A DNA stretch of 64,000 nt from Sorangium sp051521495 (GTDB taxonomy: Bacteria; Myxococcota_A; Polyangia; Polyangiales; Polyangiaceae): positions 9,052,001-9,116,000 of the forward strand of contig NZ_CP150355.1 of the NCBI RefSeq assembly GCF_051521495.1. Reading direction: 5' to 3'. Positions 37,180 through 48,290 of the stretch are shown piece after piece. The stretch's first letter is position 1. Each line of letters starts with the position of its first letter. A program made the translations under genes and the position numbers. The notes under the pieces are model-generated. The model saw only the letters and a program-made list of their open reading frames with translations, ran no database searches and was not told the origin of the DNA.

Positions 37180-37616
37180 ACCCCACCGACAATACCGCAC
37201 AATCGCAAACGGAATCCATCTCGTTCGACTTCGATCTGCGTCATTCGCCGGAGAAGGTGTGGCGCGCGCTCACCGAGCCGGCGCTGCTGGCGGAGTGGCT
37301 GCTGCCCACCATCGGTCTCCAGCTCGAGCCGGGGGCCGAGTTCACGTTGAAGACGCAGCCGTACCCCGGTTGGGACGGCACCGTGAATTGTCGGTTCGTC
37401 GAGATCGAAAGGCATCGGAAGCTCAGCTACACGTGGAGCGTCCCCTTCCTGGACACCGTCGTGACCTTCACGCTCACGCCCACGGCGTCGGGCACGCGCC
37501 TGTCCCTCGTGCAATCGGGCTTCAAGCCGGAGCAGAAGCAGAACTTCAACGGCGCGCGCTACGGCTGGAAGATGATGGGCGAGAAGCTCGTCAACCTGCT
37601 CGAGAGGGTTCAATGA
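37176..37616 (+). CDS. SRPBCC (AHSA1-like) domain protein
   Basis: A 146-residue START/SRPBCC protein. It has RHSPEKVWRALTEPALLAEW at the N-terminus, LSYTWSVPFLDTVVTFTLTP in the middle and GARYGWKMMGEKLVNLLERV at the end, the AHSA1/YndB pattern of small hydrophobic ligand-binding cavities. It overlaps the arsR stop by 4 bp and the next gene by 4 bp. ArsR-SRPBCC pairs are widespread; the ligand and role here are unknown. Confidence 0.9.
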   Translation: MNPTDNTAQSQTESISFDFDLRHSPEKVWRALTEPALLAEWLLPTIGLQLEPGAEFTLKTQPYPGWDGTVNCRFVEIERHRKLSYTWSVPFLDTVVTFTLTPTASGTRLSLVQSGFKPEQKQNFNGARYGWKMMGEKLVNLLERVQ

Positions 37617-38028
37617 GCCGGTCGAGGCTCGTGGCCTACTGGGTGACCACCGGCCTGGTCGCGTCATCCATGGTCTCTGGTGGCGTGGCCCACGTCCTCC
37701 ACGTGCCAGCGAGCGTCGATGGCTTCGTGCGCCTCGGCTACCCGCTGCACTTCGTCACGTTCCTCGGCATCTGGAAGATCCTCGGCGCGCTCGCGGTGCT
37801 GGCGCCGAAATTCCCGCGCTTGAAGGAGTGGGCGTACGCGGGCCTCGTCTTCGATCTCACCGGGGCCGCCTTCGCCTGGGCCGCCGTCGGCGCCAGCGAC
37901 TCGACCAGCAACGCCGGTCACATCATCGCGCCGCTCGTGGTCCTCGCGCTGGCGGTGGCGTCGTGGGCGCTGCGGCCGGACTCGCGCAAGCTGCCGGGAT
38001 CTCTTCACAAACCGTCGATGTTGATGGC

Positions 38029-38032
<4 letters not shown>
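37613..38032 (+). CDS. DoxX-like integral membrane protein
   Basis: A 139-residue protein with four membrane helices (about 8-28, 45-65, 72-92, 100-120). It shows the DoxX-like segments HFVTFLGIWKILGALAVLAP and LKEWAYAGLVFDLTGAAFAW. DoxX-family proteins are linked to redox and thiol stress, but their mechanism is unclear. It begins inside the SRPBCC stop codon and ends inside the start of the UvrA-like gene, so translation is coupled on both sides. Confidence 0.88.
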
Positions 38033-40443
<2,411 letters not shown>

Positions 40444-40920
40444 GCGAGGCCGCATTTCCCGCCCACCGGGGCCTCGAGCGCGCCGGCCAGGAACGCGATG
40501 GCTCTCGCCGGCGGCGCGCACCAGCTCGACAGCGCTGTCGCCGCGAGGGGCGGCTGGGGCGCGGGGCAGCGAGACATCCTGGCCAATCATAAACCCTACA
40601 AAACTCGACGGATTCTACAGCGGGGAGCAGGTTCGTGGGATACGGGTTCAGCCGCTAGGCAGGCGAGTGAGGCGTACGAAAGTACGCCGCAGGGAGCCGA
40701 ACGACGCGGATGAGCCCGTAGCGCACGAACCTGCTCCCCGCTGTAGACAGCATTCATCGCGGGCGGCATAGCCATGGCGGCGCGGCGGAGCAGCGATGAC
40801 GTAAATGTGCTCGCCTGCGCAGCTCCGCCGGATTAAGGATCCTGCGTGCCGCACGTGAGAAAATTCCGGTACGATTGAGAGGGAGCCAGCGCGCATCGTT
40901 TCTTCTGTTCGGAGGTCGAC
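40444..40920. other. Gap holding a palindromic repeat element
   Basis: About 480 bp with no supported gene. The main content is repeat copy 1 (40614-40747). The end of the gap contains the ribosome site CGGAGG that fixes the TTG start of the next gene. Confidence 0.6.
40614..40747. repeat. Structured palindromic repeat, copy 1
   Basis: Perfect 24-bp outer arms (40614-40637, CTACAGCGGGGAGCAGGTTC..., and 40724-40747). The inner pair ACGGGTTCA/TGAGCCCGT and the central hairpin GGCGTAC-GAAA-GTACGCC (40671-40688) lie within. The core 40648-40726 differs at only one base from the core of copy 2 (46203-46281), while the outer arms differ in sequence but still pair. This looks like a structured RNA or a mobile palindromic element. 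Confidence 0.8.
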
Positions 40921-41973
40921 TTGAAGCTGCTCGAGAATTTGCTGTGGCTGTGCAAGATCCCCTCGCCGCCAGGTGAAGAGCGCAACCTGGCCGACGAGCT
41001 GGCTCAACGGCTCGCGGCGCTCCCCTTGGCCTCGCCGCTGCGGCGCTACGGCGATTCTCTGGTAGCGCCGCTCACGCGTGGGTCCGGAGGCCCCAGGGTT
41101 CTCCTCGTCGGGCAGCTCGACGTGGCGAACCCAGGGCACCGAGGCGAAGCGCGGACGGAGAACAAGCGCGTGCTGGGCGCTGGAGCCGCCGAGAAGAGCG
41201 GCCTCAGCCTGATGCTCGATCTCGCCGAGCGCCGGCCGCAGGTAGGCGCCGAGTTCACCCTTGTGTTTCACGCGCGCGGAGGGTGCGGCTTCGACGGGAG
41301 CGAGCTCAGGGTGGTCATGAAGAAGGACGCCGAGCTCCAGGGTGCCGACGTCGCCCTGGTGCTGAAACCCACGGACAACAAGCTTCAGCTCGGCTCGGGA
41401 GGCTCCACGCACGCGACGCTGGCGTTTGCAGGCCGCACGGGGCACAGCGGGCTGCCCGGGGCCGGCGTGAACGCGATTCACAAGTTCGCGCGCGTGCTCG
41501 CGCACGTGGCCGCGTTCGAGCCCGTACCGGACGTCGTCGACGGCCTCACCTGGTACGAGATGATGAACATCACCTCGGCGCGCGGGGGCCGTTCCGGCAG
41601 CGTCGTGCCGGATGAGCTGGAAGTGAACGTGCACCACACGTACGGTCCGAGCACGAGCTCCCATGACTCGCAAGATCGCCTGATGGCGCTCGTGGACCGC
41701 GTGGGAGCCGTCCGGTTCGAGGAGCTCTCCCGTGCGGCGCCGCCGAACCGGAACCACCCCCTCATCGCCGCTCTCGAACAGAGCGGCGTTCAAGGCGTCG
41801 AGGCGCGGCAAACCTGGACGGAAGTGGCAAGCTTCACGACGCTCGGGATCCCAGCGGCGAATTTCGGACCGGGCACGGAGCGGACGATGCACGCGCTGAA
41901 CGAGGTGACGGAGCTCTCGGAGCTCGAGCGGGCGCAAACCATCCTCGATCGCTGGTTCGCCAAGATGACGTGA
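40921..41973 (+). CDS. M20 peptidase-fold protein with degenerate metal site
   Basis: A 350-residue M20/DapE-like protein. The dimerisation (lid) domain is well preserved (GRTGHSGLPGAGVNAIH, His175), and the last ligand region GPGTERTMHALNE keeps its His. The other zinc ligands are changed: GHxD is GQLD (Gln65), GRGxxDMKG is GAGAAEKSG (Glu91), the catalytic DEE is RGG (119-121) and the GEPT Glu is Lys149. It is therefore unlikely to be a normal two-zinc hydrolase. TTG 40921 is the start, with GGAGG six bases upstream. It may bind a peptide or acyl-amino acid without cleaving it. It has no operon partner. Confidence 0.78.
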   Translation: MKLLENLLWLCKIPSPPGEERNLADELAQRLAALPLASPLRRYGDSLVAPLTRGSGGPRVLLVGQLDVANPGHRGEARTENKRVLGAGAAEKSGLSLMLDLAERRPQVGAEFTLVFHARGGCGFDGSELRVVMKKDAELQGADVALVLKPTDNKLQLGSGGSTHATLAFAGRTGHSGLPGAGVNAIHKFARVLAHVAAFEPVPDVVDGLTWYEMMNITSARGGRSGSVVPDELEVNVHHTYGPSTSSHDSQDRLMALVDRVGAVRFEELSRAAPPNRNHPLIAALEQSGVQGVEARQTWTEVASFTTLGIPAANFGPGTERTMHALNEVTELSELERAQTILDRWFAKMT

Positions 41974-42031
41974 CGCGTTCCTTACGTCGGCATCATCGAC
42001 CGCGGGGGTGCGGGATCCGCAGGGTGGGTGT

Positions 42032-42593
42032 TCAGGATCCGTTCGTGGCGAGGAGCTCGCTGGCGTCGCGGATCACCGCGGCGCGGCGGATCCAGCGGTC
42101 CAGCTCGGCGAGGTCCGTGCTCGCGAGGACGCGCTCCCGCACCTCGGCGGGGACCTCGAGACCGCGGGCCTCGAGAACGGCGAGCACATCGTGCGCCTTG
42201 CCCTCCAGGAGCCCCTGCTGCCGCCCCTGCTCCCGGCCTTGCTCCACACCCTTCGCCACGTAGCTGCGCGCGAATTCACTCTGAAACTCGTATCCGCTCT
42301 TCATCATCGCCTCCAACGTCCGCCTCGCCGCTTCGTTCATCGAGGATAGCACCAGGTCGCCGTACAAGACGCGGCGCTCTTGGTCGAGCCCGGGTGCTGC
42401 CGCCAGGAACGCCACGCCAATCGCCTCACCGGCCTCCCCCTGCCCATGCGCCATCGCCGAGAGCACCACCACCGACGCGCGCCTCCGTGAAGGCCGGAAC
42501 CGGCTGGCCGAGCGCGTCGTGCAGCATCTCGGCGGCCAGCGTCGGCCGGTTTTTGAACAGCTCGACCAGAGCTTCGTGGGTCACTGAGGGCAT
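42032..42593 (-). pseudogene. Collapsed Rpn/PD-(D/E)XK-type gene
   Basis: The start MPSVTHEALVELFKNRPTLA and LHDALGQPVPAFTEAR (minus strand from 42593) matches the N-terminus of a large myxobacterial family related to Rpn/transposase-like nucleases. At about 42475 the frame changes and continues directly with the family's C-terminal part: LSAMAHGQ, RRVLYGDLVLSSMNEAARRT, YEFQSEFARSYVAKG, then a GREQGRQQG stretch. About 100 residues including the nuclease core are missing. This is a deletion plus frameshift derivative, not a functional gene. Confidence 0.7.
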
Positions 42594-42779
42594 CGAATCG
42601 TCTTTCGGGTGGTGCATTCATGGTAGATTTTCAAGCGACGGCTCTGGCTCATGCGGTGGACCCGCAGAGGCCGAAGCAGCCGCCTCCCACCCGATAGATT
42701 CCGGTCAGGTTCCCGGATCCGTCACACCGTGTGACCCCCGACGGCACCCGGCGAGGTCGATTGGCATCGATCCGCACCC

Positions 42780-43961
42780 TCACGCCGGCTTGAAGCGGAG
42801 CGGCAACGACACGGGGCCGCGCACGGTGAGCGTGCGGTTGTAGGGGATCTCGCCCGGCGCGCGGGTCACCTCGCCGATCCTCGGGAGCAGCACCTCGAGC
42901 GCGATCTTCGCCTCCATCCGCGCGAGCGCCGCGCCGAGGCAGAAGTGCGCGCCGTGCCCGAACGTCAGGCTCGGCTGCCCGCGGCCGAGATCGAACCGAT
43001 CGGGCTCGGTGAAGCGCTGCTCGTCGCGGTTCGCCGACCCGACCAGGGCCAGCACGAGCGATCCCGCGGGGATCGTCACGCCGGCCAGCGCGACGTCCGA
43101 CGTCGTGAGCCGCGGGACGGCCTGGGTCGGGCCGTCATAACGCATCATCTCCTCGATGAACCGCGGGATGAGCTGCGGGTCGGCGCGCAGCCGCTCGAGC
43201 TCCGCGGGCCGCTCCGCGAGAAAGAGCATCGAGCTGCCAAGGAAGTGGGTCGTCGTCTCGAGCCCGCCGCCGAGGATGCTGACGAGCAGATCGATGATCT
43301 CGCGCTCGCCGAGGAGCTTGCCGCCAGCCTCGGCGCCGACGAGCTCGCTCACGAGGTCGTCGGAGGGCGAACGCCTGCGGACCTCGATGACGTCGGCCAT
43401 GTACCCGTCGAGCTCCGCGATCGTGGCGCGGACGCGGGCGGCGTGCTCGGCGCTCGCCGGCTCGGGCGTGACGGACAGGAGATCGTCCATCCACCGCTGG
43501 AAGCGCGGCTCGAGCGCGTGATCCAGCCCGAGCAGCTCGCTGATCACGAACGCCGGCAGCGGCGCCGCGACCGCGGCGATGAAGTCGACCTCGCCGTCGA
43601 GGCGCGCCGCGAGGCGCTCGCACAGGCCGCGCGCCCGCTGCTCGATGCGCGCGATCGCCGGCGCCCCGAAGGCCCGGTTCACCAGGCCGCGGAGCCGCGC
43701 GTGCTCCGGGCCATCCATGGCCAGGATCGAGCTCGCGAGCGGGTTGTGCCCCACCCACGCCGGCTGCCACGCCGCCCGGAACCCCTGGGACGAGAACCGC
43801 TCCGGGCTCCGCAAAACCGCGGCGACGTCGGCGTACCGGCTCACCGCCCACATCCCGCCAGGATCCACCTGGCAGACCGGCGCCTCGCGGCGCATCACCG
43901 CGTACGGCGTATAAGGGTCCGCCCGGAAGGCGGGTGTCATGATGTCCACGCGCTCGCTCAT
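42780..43961 (-). CDS. Cytochrome P450
   Basis: A 393-residue soluble bacterial P450. The heme loop is FGHGAHFCLG (about 334-343, Cys341 the iron ligand). The I-helix is LGGGLETTTH and the K-helix ExxR is EMMR in FIEEMMRYDGP. An N-terminal PYTPYAVMRREAPV segment is typical. ATG 43961 is the family start. It would monooxygenate a hydrophobic substrate using external ferredoxin. The gene diverges from a V4R sigma-54 activator across 151 bp, which makes that activator its probable regulator. Confidence 0.93.
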   Translation of the reverse strand: MSERVDIMTPAFRADPYTPYAVMRREAPVCQVDPGGMWAVSRYADVAAVLRSPERFSSQGFRAAWQPAWVGHNPLASSILAMDGPEHARLRGLVNRAFGAPAIARIEQRARGLCERLAARLDGEVDFIAAVAAPLPAFVISELLGLDHALEPRFQRWMDDLLSVTPEPASAEHAARVRATIAELDGYMADVIEVRRRSPSDDLVSELVGAEAGGKLLGEREIIDLLVSILGGGLETTTHFLGSSMLFLAERPAELERLRADPQLIPRFIEEMMRYDGPTQAVPRLTTSDVALAGVTIPAGSLVLALVGSANRDEQRFTEPDRFDLGRGQPSLTFGHGAHFCLGAALARMEAKIALEVLLPRIGEVTRAPGEIPYNRTLTVRGPVSLPLRFKPA

Positions 43962-44112
43962 GCGAAGAGACCTCCCGCGATGGCCCCGAGCACACGCCGG
44001 GCCCGCGCAGGAAAGGCCGCTTTCCATGGGAGATCCGGGGCTCATCCGTGGCGCCTCGCGAGCCCGCCGGTCAGGGTGACCGGTCACTCCTGTCATGTTG
44101 AAAGGTCGTCCG
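43962..44112. promoter_or_regulatory. P450/activator divergent control region
   Basis: It contains two dyads: GGAAAG-GCCG-CTTTCC near 44010-44025 and the perfect 12-bp palindrome GTGACCGGTCAC at 44076-44087. The second lies 25 bp before the chosen activator start and could be an activator-binding or autoregulatory site. No convincing -24/-12 sigma-54 promoter was recognised in front of the P450 gene. Confidence 0.45.
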
Positions 44113-45774
44113 ATGCGCGCTGCCGATCTCGACATCCGGAAGCTGCTCGACGTCGACGCGCGCGGCGGCGTCGTCCGCTTCGCCGGGGAGCGCGCGGTCA
44201 TCCTCGACGCCGGGGCGCTCGGGAGGCTGCGCGAGGAGCTGGTCCGGCTCGCGGGGTACGCGGGGGCGCGCGCCGTGCTCACGCGCTTCGGCGTCGCGCA
44301 CGGCGCCCGGATGGCGGAGGCGATGGCGTCCCGCCTCGCCTGGGACAACGACGCCGAGCTGCACGGCGCAGGGGGCCTGCTCCACACGCTGCAGGGGTTC
44401 ATCCGGCTCGCCCCCGGGGACACGACGCCCCTCGCCTCGCGCGGCGCCACGCTCGTCGCGTCGTACGAGGCCGAGCAGCACCTCGCGCACCTCGGCCGCG
44501 CGGACGAGCCCGTCTGCTGGATGCTCGCCGGCATCGCGAGCGGCTACATGACCCGGGCGACGGGCGAGGCGGTCTACGTCATCGAGGACCGGTGCATCGG
44601 CCGGGGCGACGACGTCTGCCACTTCCAGGGCCGGACCCGCGCCGCGTGGGGCGGCGCGCTGGAGGAGCACCTGCCGTTCTTCCGCGAGAGCGACCTCGAT
44701 CCGTCGCTCGGTGAACCCGCGCAGCCCGCGCAGCCCGCGCAGCCCGCGCAGCCCCGGAGGGCGACAACAGGGCGGGCGCTCGTCGCGAAGGCGAGCGCCC
44801 TGCCCCTCGCCGCGCGGCGGGGCGAGCCTCCGCCCGCGCTCGTCGCGGAGAGCCCGGCGATGCAGCGGGCGCTCGACCGCGCCCTGCGGGTCGCGCCGGT
44901 GGACTCGACGATCCTGCTCACGGGCGAGAGCGGCGCCGGGAAAGAGCGGGTGGCGCGGCTCATCCACGGCGCGTCGGCGCGCGCCGCAGGTCCGTTCGTC
45001 GCGGTCAACTGCGCGGCGATCACCGAGACGCTGCTGGAGAGCGAGCTCTTCGGGCACGCGCGCGGCTCGTTCACCGGCGCGACCCACGACCGCGCCGGCC
45101 TGTTCGAGGCGGCGCGCGGGGGCACGCTGCTGCTCGACGAGGTCGGCGAGGCACCGCCCGGGGTGCAGGCGAAGCTCCTCCGCGCGCTCCAGGAGCGGCA
45201 GGTGCGCCGCGTCGGCGAGAACACGAGCCGCCCCGTCGACGCCCGGATCCTCGCGGCGACGAACCGCGATCTCGCGGCCGACGCCGCGGCGGGCCGCTTC
45301 CGGCGGGACCTCTACTACCGGCTGCGGGTCATCGAGATCCGCCTTCCGCCGCTCCGCGAGCGCCGGGAGGACATCCTGCCGCTCGGGCGGGCGCTGCTCG
45401 CGGCAGCGGCACGCCGGCTCGATCGCCCCGTCGCGGGCTTCACGCCGGAGGCCGAAGCCGCGCTCGAGCGCCACGGGTGGCCCGGCAACGTGCGCGAGCT
45501 GGAGAACGCCGTGGAACACGCGGTCGCCCTGGCGCGGGGAGGCGTCGCCGATCTGGACGACCTGCCGGACGACATCCGCGGCGTCGATCCCGAGCTCCAC
45601 GGCGCCGCGGGCGAAGAACCCACCGAGCGGACGCTGGAGGGCGTCGAGCGGCGGGCGATCCTCGCCGCGCTCGAGAGGCACGGCGGCAACCAGGCCCGCG
45701 CCGCCGCGGAGCTCGGGATCGGCGCGTCGACGCTCTACCGGAAGCTCAGGCGGTACGCCCGCGGCGCGGGGTAG
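44113..45774 (+). CDS. V4R-domain sigma-54-dependent activator (XylR/DmpR type)
   Basis: A 553-residue NtrC-class regulator. The N-terminal sensor begins MRAADLDIRKLL and ends in a V4R domain (GDDVCHF), as in XylR/DmpR effector domains for small hydrophobic molecules. A linker with EPAQPAQPAQPAQP repeats precedes the AAA+ core: Walker A GESGAGKE, sigma-54 contact loop GSFTGA (normally GAFTGA), Walker B LLLDEVGE, and RDLYYRL. A Fis-type helix-turn-helix (AAAELGIGASTLYRKL) closes it. ATG 44113 has AAAGG upstream; ATG 44095 is less likely. It probably controls the divergent P450 in response to a lipophilic effector. Confidence 0.9.
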   Translation: MRAADLDIRKLLDVDARGGVVRFAGERAVILDAGALGRLREELVRLAGYAGARAVLTRFGVAHGARMAEAMASRLAWDNDAELHGAGGLLHTLQGFIRLAPGDTTPLASRGATLVASYEAEQHLAHLGRADEPVCWMLAGIASGYMTRATGEAVYVIEDRCIGRGDDVCHFQGRTRAAWGGALEEHLPFFRESDLDPSLGEPAQPAQPAQPAQPRRATTGRALVAKASALPLAARRGEPPPALVAESPAMQRALDRALRVAPVDSTILLTGESGAGKERVARLIHGASARAAGPFVAVNCAAITETLLESELFGHARGSFTGATHDRAGLFEAARGGTLLLDEVGEAPPGVQAKLLRALQERQVRRVGENTSRPVDARILAATNRDLAADAAAGRFRRDLYYRLRVIEIRLPPLRERREDILPLGRALLAAAARRLDRPVAGFTPEAEAALERHGWPGNVRELENAVEHAVALARGGVADLDDLPDDIRGVDPELHGAAGEEPTERTLEGVERRAILAALERHGGNQARAAAELGIGASTLYRKLRRYARGAG

Positions 45775-46044
45775 CGACGTATGCAATGGGTCTCCCCGGC
45801 GACGACCGGGCTCCCACCGCTCCCGCAGCTCGGAGCGCGGGACCTGGACAACCAAGGCGCCGATATCTCCGTCCTGGAGAAGCGTCACGGCCGTGCACAT
45901 CGGTGCTTGACTATGGCGACGCCGGTTGATACTCCTCCGCCCCCATCGACGGAGACGACCTCCGAGGATGTCCTGGCGCGCTCAGCCTCGTCGCTGACAC
46001 GCGCCACAGGAGCGTAGTTTCCTGATCGATTGGGATCGCCGTTT
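45775..46044. other. Gap upstream of tRNA-Gly
   Basis: About 270 bp with no supported gene or clear signal. A small plus-strand frame (45781-46017) has no recognisable features. Confidence 0.4.
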
Positions 46045-46119
<75 letters not shown>

Positions 46120-46170
46120 CGACATAGACGCTGCAACACCGGCCGCTGCTGAGCTCCGCTCCGCATGTCC

Positions 46171-46303
46171 TGTAGCGGGGTGCAGATTCGTGTGATGCGG
46201 ACTCAGCCGCTAGGCAGGCGAGTGAGGCGTACGAAAGTACGCCGCAGCGAGCCGAACGACGCGGATGAGCCCGTAGCGCACGGAGGTGCGCCCCGCTTCG
46301 TAG
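46171..46303. repeat. Structured palindromic repeat, copy 2
   Basis: Its core (46203-46281) is identical to copy 1 at 40648-40726 apart from one base, including the GGCGTAC-GAAA-GTACGCC hairpin. The outer arms (about AGCGGGGTGCA and TGCGCCCCGCT) have different sequence from copy 1 but remain complementary. It lies 51 bp after tRNA-Gly and ends 4 bp before the end of the DUF2891 gene. Confidence 0.8.
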
Positions 46304-46307
46304 CGTG

Positions 46308-47321
46308 TCAATCAACGCCCTCGCCCAGCGCGAGGAGGGCGAAGCTCGCCAGCCAGTGCTCGCCCATGTAATCGCCGGCGACGTGCGGCAGGCTGGCGTC
46401 GAGGTGCCGCTCCGCCGCGTCGAGGGCGCGGACCGCGTCCCCTTCGGGCAGCGCCGCGGCGAGCGAGCGCCAGCACCAGGCGCGGCTCAGGTTGAGCCCG
46501 TCGAGGTGGGCTATCTTGCCGTCGCTGCGATCGCTGACCGTCGCGGGCTCGAACAGGGTCGCGGGCTCGCCCAGCGCCACCCGCGGCAGGAACCGCGCGA
46601 ACCAGCCGCGGAACTCGGGTCCGGGCAGGGCCCGGCGCATGCACTCGGCCTCCACCAGGGCGGGCGAGAGGAAGTCGTCCTGCGAGGGCTCCCACGCCTG
46701 ACAGTCCGCGTCACGGCCGTACCAGGCCCGCGCGGCCTCGGCGCAGCGCCGCGACAGGCGCTCGTCGCCCTTCACGGCGGCGTACTCCTGCGCGAGCGCC
46801 AGCGCGAAGGCGGTGTTCGTGTGCGCGCCGGCGCGGACCGGATACGTGGCCTTCGGCAAGAACGAAAGGAGACGCCCGGCGAACGCGTCGCCGAGCGGGG
46901 CGAGCGCGGCCGACCAGCGCCGCCCCTCGTCGGTCTCGTACCGCGATAGCTCGGCCGCGAGCAGGAGCAGCCACGCCCACCCATAAGGCCGCTCGAAGCC
47001 GCGGCTCGACGGCCGCCGCAGATAGGCCAGCTCACCGGCGACCTTCTCGTCCGTCAGCTGCGCGTCGAGCAGCGCGCGCACCGACGCCGCGCCGGGCGCG
47101 CCGGGGAAGAGGCGGTAGATCCGCGCGAGGAGCCAGTGGCCGTGAACGCACGAGTGCCAGTCGAAGCTGCCGTAGAAGATGGGGTGGAGATCGCGCGGGC
47201 CCTTCACGTCCTCGGGGCCGGCCATCACGTGATCGAGCTTGTTCGGGTACTCCCGCGTCACGTGCCCGAGCGCGATGGCGGCGAGACGCGAGCCGATTTC
47301 CGGTGTCAGGACGTGCGTCAT
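46308..47321 (-). CDS. DUF2891 family protein
   Basis: A 337-residue soluble protein matching DUF2891: HPIFYGSFDWHSCVHGHW, RPYGWAWLLLLAAELSR, YPVRAGAHTNTAFALAL, DFLSPALVEAECM and GLNLSRAWCWRSL. The alternating aromatic/helical layout suggests an alpha/alpha-barrel like glycan-active enzymes, but no activity is known to me. It lies 12 bp downstream of DUF979 and is the last gene of that operon. The three families tend to occur together. Confidence 0.88.
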   Translation of the reverse strand: MTHVLTPEIGSRLAAIALGHVTREYPNKLDHVMAGPEDVKGPRDLHPIFYGSFDWHSCVHGHWLLARIYRLFPGAPGAASVRALLDAQLTDEKVAGELAYLRRPSSRGFERPYGWAWLLLLAAELSRYETDEGRRWSAALAPLGDAFAGRLLSFLPKATYPVRAGAHTNTAFALALAQEYAAVKGDERLSRRCAEAARAWYGRDADCQAWEPSQDDFLSPALVEAECMRRALPGPEFRGWFARFLPRVALGEPATLFEPATVSDRSDGKIAHLDGLNLSRAWCWRSLAAALPEGDAVRALDAAERHLDASLPHVAGDYMGEHWLASFALLALGEGVD

Positions 47322-47333
47322 GGGGTGGCGACC

Positions 47334-48290
47334 TCAGCGCCGGAAGACGAGCAGGTACATGAGGAGCGTGTTCCCGACCAGCAAGAGCAGCGCGGTGGGG
47401 AGCTGGACCTTGATCACGCCGTCGCGGTCGGGCAGCCCGAGCAGGGCCGCGGGAACGATGTTGAAGTTCGCGGCCATGGGCGTCATCAGCGTCCCGCAGA
47501 AGCCGGAGAGCATGCCGATGGCGCTCATGATCGCCGGGTCGCCGCCGAGCCGGCGCACGATCAGGGGGAGCCCCACGGCCGCGGTCATGACGGGAAACGC
47601 CGCGAACGCGTTCCCCATGATCACCGTGAACAGCGCCATGCCCACGGTATAGGCGGCCACGGCGGCGAGGCGGCCGCCGCGCGGGAGCGCGCTCCCGGCC
47701 AGCTCGCCGACCACGTCGCCGACGCCCGCGGCCGCGAACACGACGCCGAGCGCGGCCAGCAGCTGGGGCAAGATCGCCGCCCAGCCCACGATATCGAGCA
47801 GGCGCCGGCCTTCCTGCAAAGGCGCGAGCAGCGGCGGGCGCAACCACGCCACGGAGACCACGAGCGCCAGCACCACCCCGAGGGCGAGCGAGATCAGCGT
47901 CGCCTGCCCGGGGTGGAGCAACGGGGCGCCGCGGATCTCGACCCGCTTGAGGACCAGCGCGCCCAGGAGGGCGGTCGCCGGGATGATCAGCGCCGGGACG
48001 AAGAGGAGATTGCCGCGCCGCTCGGCGCTCTCGCGCCGCTCCTCGGGGGTCGTGGTCGCTGGGCGCCCCTGGCCCAGGCCCCGGATGCCCGCGAGGAGCA
48101 CGAGCGAGATCACGAGCAGCCCATTGCCGAGATCGCCGAGGCGCGCGCCGAAGAGGAAGCTCGTCGCCAGGAGCCCCCAGAACAGGGCGTTCTTCCACCG
48201 CCTCGAGTTCTCGCGGTCGACCGCGCTCAGGACGGCCGACGCCGCGAAGAACAGCCCTCCCACGAGGTACACGATGTCGAGCGTGATCAT
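47334..48290 (-). CDS. DUF979 family membrane protein
   Basis: A 318-residue integral membrane protein with about nine helices. Family segments include DIVYLVGGLFFAASAVLSA at the N-terminus, MALFTVIMGNAFAAFPVMTA and SGFCGTLMTPMAANFNIVPA. The polar residues within helices (GNAFAAFPV, CGTLMTP) are like those of ion-coupled carboxylate or peptide permeases. It overlaps the DUF969 gene by 4 bp (ATGA), and the two probably form one transporter. Substrate unknown. Confidence 0.88.
   Translation of the reverse strand: MITLDIVYLVGGLFFAASAVLSAVDRENSRRWKNALFWGLLATSFLFGARLGDLGNGLLVISLVLLAGIRGLGQGRPATTTPEERRESAERRGNLLFVPALIIPATALLGALVLKRVEIRGAPLLHPGQATLISLALGVVLALVVSVAWLRPPLLAPLQEGRRLLDIVGWAAILPQLLAALGVVFAAAGVGDVVGELAGSALPRGGRLAAVAAYTVGMALFTVIMGNAFAAFPVMTAAVGLPLIVRRLGGDPAIMSAIGMLSGFCGTLMTPMAANFNIVPAALLGLPDRDGVIKVQLPTALLLLVGNTLLMYLLVFRR

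Noticed and set aside
37828..38028. Upstream in-frame extension of the UvrA2 gene
   Set aside because: The extra residues are Arg-rich shadow of the DoxX gene; ATG 38029 overlaps the DoxX stop exactly as in the other operon junctions.
40648..40726. Hammerhead-type ribozyme in the repeat core (GAAA and GGATGAG present)
   Set aside because: The required CUGANGA and stem arrangement is not present; GAAA is simply the tetraloop of a hairpin.
44001..44030. Sigma-54 -24/-12 promoter in front of the P450
   Set aside because: The GGAAAG-GCCG-CTTTCC dyad gives GG but not GC at the required 10-bp spacing.
42780..44534. N-terminal extension of the P450
   Set aside because: Residues before the MSERVDIMTP start are Ser/Arg/Pro-rich antisense to the activator gene and unlike any P450.
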